From positions 1 to 39,738 of the IMG/VR virus record IMGVR_UViG_3300035212_000888: 39,738 nt of DNA. One strand, given 5' to 3'. Within the stretch, counting starts at the first letter, position 1; every line of letters starts with the position of its first letter. The notes beneath the pieces are model-generated. The model was not told the origin of the DNA. It worked only from the letters and a program-made list of their open reading frames with translations, and did not search any database. A program made the position numbers and the translations under genes. The stretch is from a virus. This document shows, in pieces, positions 37,401 through 39,738 of the stretch.

Positions 37401-38785
37401 TTGTAGAAGGCCTCCTGCACTTGCCGGGATGGTGCGTAGACGGTGTCGCCGCCGTCCGCGGTGCGGCCCCCGAGGGCGGCGTCTTGAAAGCGGGTGAGGC
37501 GCGGGCGCCAGATGAGGTTGACCTTGCCGGTGGCGCCAGCGCGGTGCTTTGCGATGTGCAGCTCGGCGTCTTGGGGATCGGGCTCGGTTTCTTGATCCGC
37601 TGCGTAGTATGCGGGGCGGTGCAACAAAAGCACTAGGTCGGCGTCCTGCTCAATGCTACCGCTCTCGCGGAGGTCGGACATCTTGGGCCGGTTGTCGCTT
37701 CGGTCTTCGCTCTTGCGGTTGACTTGGGCAGCGGCGATGACCGGAACGCCGAGTTCCATGCTCATGGCTTTGAGTCCGCGGGAGACAAATCCGACTTCGT
37801 TTTCGCGGGACTGGGCTCCGACATGCGAGACGAGCTGCAGGTAGTCAACGAAGATGGCTTTGACGCCCCAGCGGCGGACGGCCAAGCGGGCGCGGCCACG
37901 GATGTCGAGCATGGTTAAGCCTCCGCGGTCATCCACATATAAGGGCTCACTAGCGAACTGGTCGGCGGCCTCGGTGATGCGCAACTTGCTGGCGTGGTCG
38001 AGGAAGCCGTTTCGGATGACTTCGATGTTGGTCTCCGCGCGCCCGAGGACAACGCGGCAGCCCAACTCGTTAGCGGGCATTTCGAGGCTGAAGTAGAGAG
38101 CAGGGACGCCGCGGCGCACCATGTTCTCGCACATGTTCAGCATGAAGGCGGATTTGCCCATCGCGGGACGGCCAGCGATGATGGTGAGCTGCCCTGGGCG
38201 CAGGCCGCCGGTCATGTAGTCAAAGGCTTTGAAGCCGGTCTCAACGCCGAGTTTTTGCCCCGGGGTCATAAGTTTTTCCAACTCGTCGAGCAAACCGGGC
38301 ACAATGGCAGACGCAGGACGCATGCTGTCGGTGCTCTGGCCAAGGCTAAGGGACAAGACTGACTCTCCGGCGTCTTGGAGCACGTTGTCGGCGGGTTGCG
38401 AGAGGTCGCTGGCGGCGGACTGCAGACGCCCGGCCGCGTTGAGGATTGCGCGGCGTGCGTGGAGGTCGCGCAATGTTTGCACATGGTACTCCACTGCGGC
38501 GGGACCACCGGCGGTGTGCGAGACCATGTCAGTGACCGCTCCGGCGCCGCCGACAAACTCAAGGCGGTCGTGGCTGGCGAGGACTTGGGTGACGGCCACA
38601 ATGTTCGGCACGCCGCCGGCCGCGCGAATGTCGCGGATGACACTGAAGACCTGCGCGTTGGCGGGCGTGAAGAAAAGGTCAGCGTTCAGACCGGCGATCT
38701 CGTCGATCATGTTTGGCTCTGACATGAGGGCTCCGAGCACTGCGGCTTCGACCTCGGGGGAGTTTGGCGTGACTTGCTTTTTCAT
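37397..38785 (-). CDS. dnaB: replicative DNA helicase, DnaB-type
   Basis: 462 residues. An N-terminal helical domain (VTPNSPEVEAAVLGALMSEP) is followed by the RecA-like motor: Walker A GRPAMGKSAFM (about 205-215), Walker B IFVDYLQLV (about 320), and a SGSIEQDADLVLLLHRP motif 4 region. It unwinds DNA at the phage origin, probably loaded by the initiator at 531-1364. No primase domain is fused, so host primase is expected. Confidence 0.85.
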   Translation of the reverse strand: MKKQVTPNSPEVEAAVLGALMSEPNMIDEIAGLNADLFFTPANAQVFSVIRDIRAAGGVPNIVAVTQVLASHDRLEFVGGAGAVTDMVSHTAGGPAAVEYHVQTLRDLHARRAILNAAGRLQSAASDLSQPADNVLQDAGESVLSLSLGQSTDSMRPASAIVPGLLDELEKLMTPGQKLGVETGFKAFDYMTGGLRPGQLTIIAGRPAMGKSAFMLNMCENMVRRGVPALYFSLEMPANELGCRVVLGRAETNIEVIRNGFLDHASKLRITEAADQFASEPLYVDDRGGLTMLDIRGRARLAVRRWGVKAIFVDYLQLVSHVGAQSRENEVGFVSRGLKAMSMELGVPVIAAAQVNRKSEDRSDNRPKMSDLRESGSIEQDADLVLLLHRPAYYAADQETEPDPQDAELHIAKHRAGATGKVNLIWRPRLTRFQDAALGGRTADGGDTVYAPSRQVQEAFYK

Positions 38786-38877
38786 TAGGCGGCGCCTCCG
38801 TCGTTATTCTCCAAGATAACTATGACAATCATTGCCAGCACAATCAGCAGCAGGTAGGTGATGAGCAGTGCGTTCAC
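38785..38877 (-). CDS. 30-residue single-pass membrane protein (GTG start, nested overlap)
   Basis: VNALLITYLLLIVLAMIVIV then ILENNDGGAA. The GTG at 38877 has GGAGG 7 bases upstream, a strong ribosome binding site. The frame overlaps the previous gene by 74 bp in another phase and ends in a TAATG overlap with dnaB. Small hydrophobic protein, possible membrane anchor or toxin-like effector. Confidence 0.55.
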   Translation of the reverse strand: MNALLITYLLLIVLAMIVIVILENNDGGAA

Positions 38878-39124
38878 TTGCGCGCCTCCGTAGTTCTGCG
38901 CGCTGCTCGAGCCAGCGGGTGCACGCAGCGTCCACCATGAGAAAACTTTCGTAGGCGTAGGGGGAAATCCATAGGTCGGGGGTGATGGCGGCAAGTGCGG
39001 CGCGGTTACGGGCTCGGTGGGTGGCGGTGATTTTTGCGGGGTTGCCGTCAAGGGTTTCCATGGCACTTAGTAAGACTGGGTGGTGTGCCGTGGCGTCTGT
39101 CCATGACTGTCCCAGAGTGTCCAC
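38804..39124 (-). CDS. hypothetical early protein
   Basis: About 106 residues from the GTG at 39124 (alternatively ATG 39061, METLDGNPAKI...). Contains ARNRAALAAITPDLWISPYA and YESFLMVDAACTRWLEQRAE, probably helical. Unknown. The 3' end overlaps the nested 30-residue membrane gene in a different frame. Confidence 0.5.
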   Translation of the reverse strand: MDTLGQSWTDATAHHPVLLSAMETLDGNPAKITATHRARNRAALAAITPDLWISPYAYESFLMVDAACTRWLEQRAELRRRASERTAHHLPAADCAGNDCHSYLGE

Positions 39125-39125
39125 G

Positions 39126-39359
39126 TCATGGCAAGAGTTTTTCTATGGGCAGATCAAGATTTTCGGGGTCGGTCATGAGAAGGGCTTCGTGCTTCTCCTG
39201 GGCGGCCGCGGGGGTCAGCGCGGCGCAGCCTTGGAGGGCTTGCCGGAGCAGTCGGCGCTGGCCCATGAGGTCGGCGATCTTGGACTCAAGGTCGCGGATC
39301 TTGATGGACTGAATGCTGGATTCTGCCCGGGCGGGGCCGAAGTTGATTTGGCCGAGCAT
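39126..39359 (-). CDS. hypothetical coiled-coil early protein
   Basis: 77 residues from ATG 39359 (an in-frame GTG lies at 39362). RDLESKIADLMGQRRLLRQA suggests a coiled coil; an acidic C-terminal end follows. The start overlaps the preceding stop. Unknown function. Confidence 0.5.
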   Translation of the reverse strand: MLGQINFGPARAESSIQSIKIRDLESKIADLMGQRRLLRQALQGCAALTPAAAQEKHEALLMTDPENLDLPIEKLLP

Positions 39360-39547
39360 CACGCTGCCCTCCTGCGCTTGGCGTCGTAGCCGTACAGCCA
39401 GGCGGACTTGCGGAAGGTTGGTTCGGTGATGATGCCGCGGGAGGCGAGGAAGCGGTCGCAGGCGGCGTGCACCTCGAGGTGCCGGATGTACGGGCAGCCG
39501 GGGGTGCCTTCTTCGATGACTTCCGTCTTGCCGTTTTTCGTCATCAT
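39359..39547 (-). CDS. small hypothetical early protein
   Basis: 62 residues (MMTKNGKTEVIEEGTPGCPY...). IRHLEVHAACDRFLASRGI and a KRRRAA basic end; no domain recognised. ATGA overlap with the preceding gene. Confidence 0.5.
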   Translation of the reverse strand: MMTKNGKTEVIEEGTPGCPYIRHLEVHAACDRFLASRGIITEPTFRKSAWLYGYDAKRRRAA

Positions 39548-39714
39548 TTCAGTTCCTCCTTTAGACTGATCTTTTGCCAGACATCCTGGAGGGCCATGAG
39601 GTTGGCGATGGTTTGCTCAAACAGCTCATCGACGGCCTCGGCGTTGATGGTTGGGCGGCCATTCTCGCGGGTGACTGCGGGGGGCTTTTTCTTGGTGGGT
39701 GTTTTGGTTTTCAT
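39544..39714 (-). CDS. small basic early protein at the right edge
   Basis: 56 residues. A Lys/Pro-rich N-terminus (MKTKTPTKKKPPAVTRENGR) then a helix (NAEAVDELFEQTIANLMALQ). Unknown. Its start is 24 bp from the right edge; if the molecule is circular, the gene at 7-534 is immediately upstream (30 bp from stop to this start), so it continues the same operon. Confidence 0.5.
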   Translation of the reverse strand: MKTKTPTKKKPPAVTRENGRPTINAEAVDELFEQTIANLMALQDVWQKISLKEELK

Positions 39715-39738
39715 TTAGGTGGTCAAATGTACAGGCGG

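Noticed and set aside
1-39738. Prophage inside a bacterial chromosome
   Set aside because: No host genes flank the phage and attP is intact in the middle with no attL/attR pair, so a free or circular phage molecule is more likely.

Overview
The window reads as the complete or nearly complete genome of a temperate, short-tailed (podovirus-type) double-stranded DNA phage, laid out as if cut open at an arbitrary point in an early operon. No bacterial chromosomal genes are visible. A tyrosine integrase, a phage attachment site carrying the 5' half of a tRNA-Thr(UGU) gene, a small divergent regulatory region and a full virion gene set all point to an integrating phage. The host cannot be named from the sequence; the phage half-tRNA only says it is a bacterium with a tRNA-Thr(UGU) of ordinary sequence.

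Layout. Bases 7-5625 (minus strand) are the first part of a tightly packed early operon. It starts with a helix-turn-helix gene and contains small membrane proteins, a DNA cytosine methyltransferase, HTH proteins and a replication initiator gene with an iteron array inside it (probable origin, about 945-1080). Bases 5739-7376 (plus strand) form a short divergent operon of a ribbon-helix-helix protein, small unknown proteins and a frameshifted lipoprotein. Bases 7458-8838 hold the integrase, attP with phased arm-site repeats, and a terminator. From 8873 up to 34316 the minus strand carries the late genes, transcribed right to left: terminase, scaffold, capsid, portal, connectors, fibres, lysis cassette, nozzle-like protein, internal virion proteins and a very large (about 2417 residue) multidomain polyvalent protein. 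Bases 34430-39714 (minus strand) carry the rest of the early operon: DnaB-type helicase, PD-(D/E)XK nucleases, single-stranded DNA-binding protein and many tiny genes linked by ATGA overlaps.

If the molecule is circular, the early operon runs without a break from 5625 down to 1, across the junction, and on from 39714 to the terminase. Replication would use the initiator plus a DnaB helicase on the phage origin with host polymerase (no phage polymerase is seen). The nucleases and SSB would serve recombination, and the terminase would then package into the scaffold-assembled capsid.

Most noteworthy are: (1) the methyltransferase gene, whose 3' two thirds looks protein-coding in two frames; (2) the iteron origin inside the initiator gene; (3) an attP with a tRNA 5' half and seven phased TGTGSCA arm sites; (4) the giant polyvalent protein, with its HEIGH peptidase motif and recurring MPD(V/I) linkers at domain borders; and (5) an integrase with two substituted catalytic positions.
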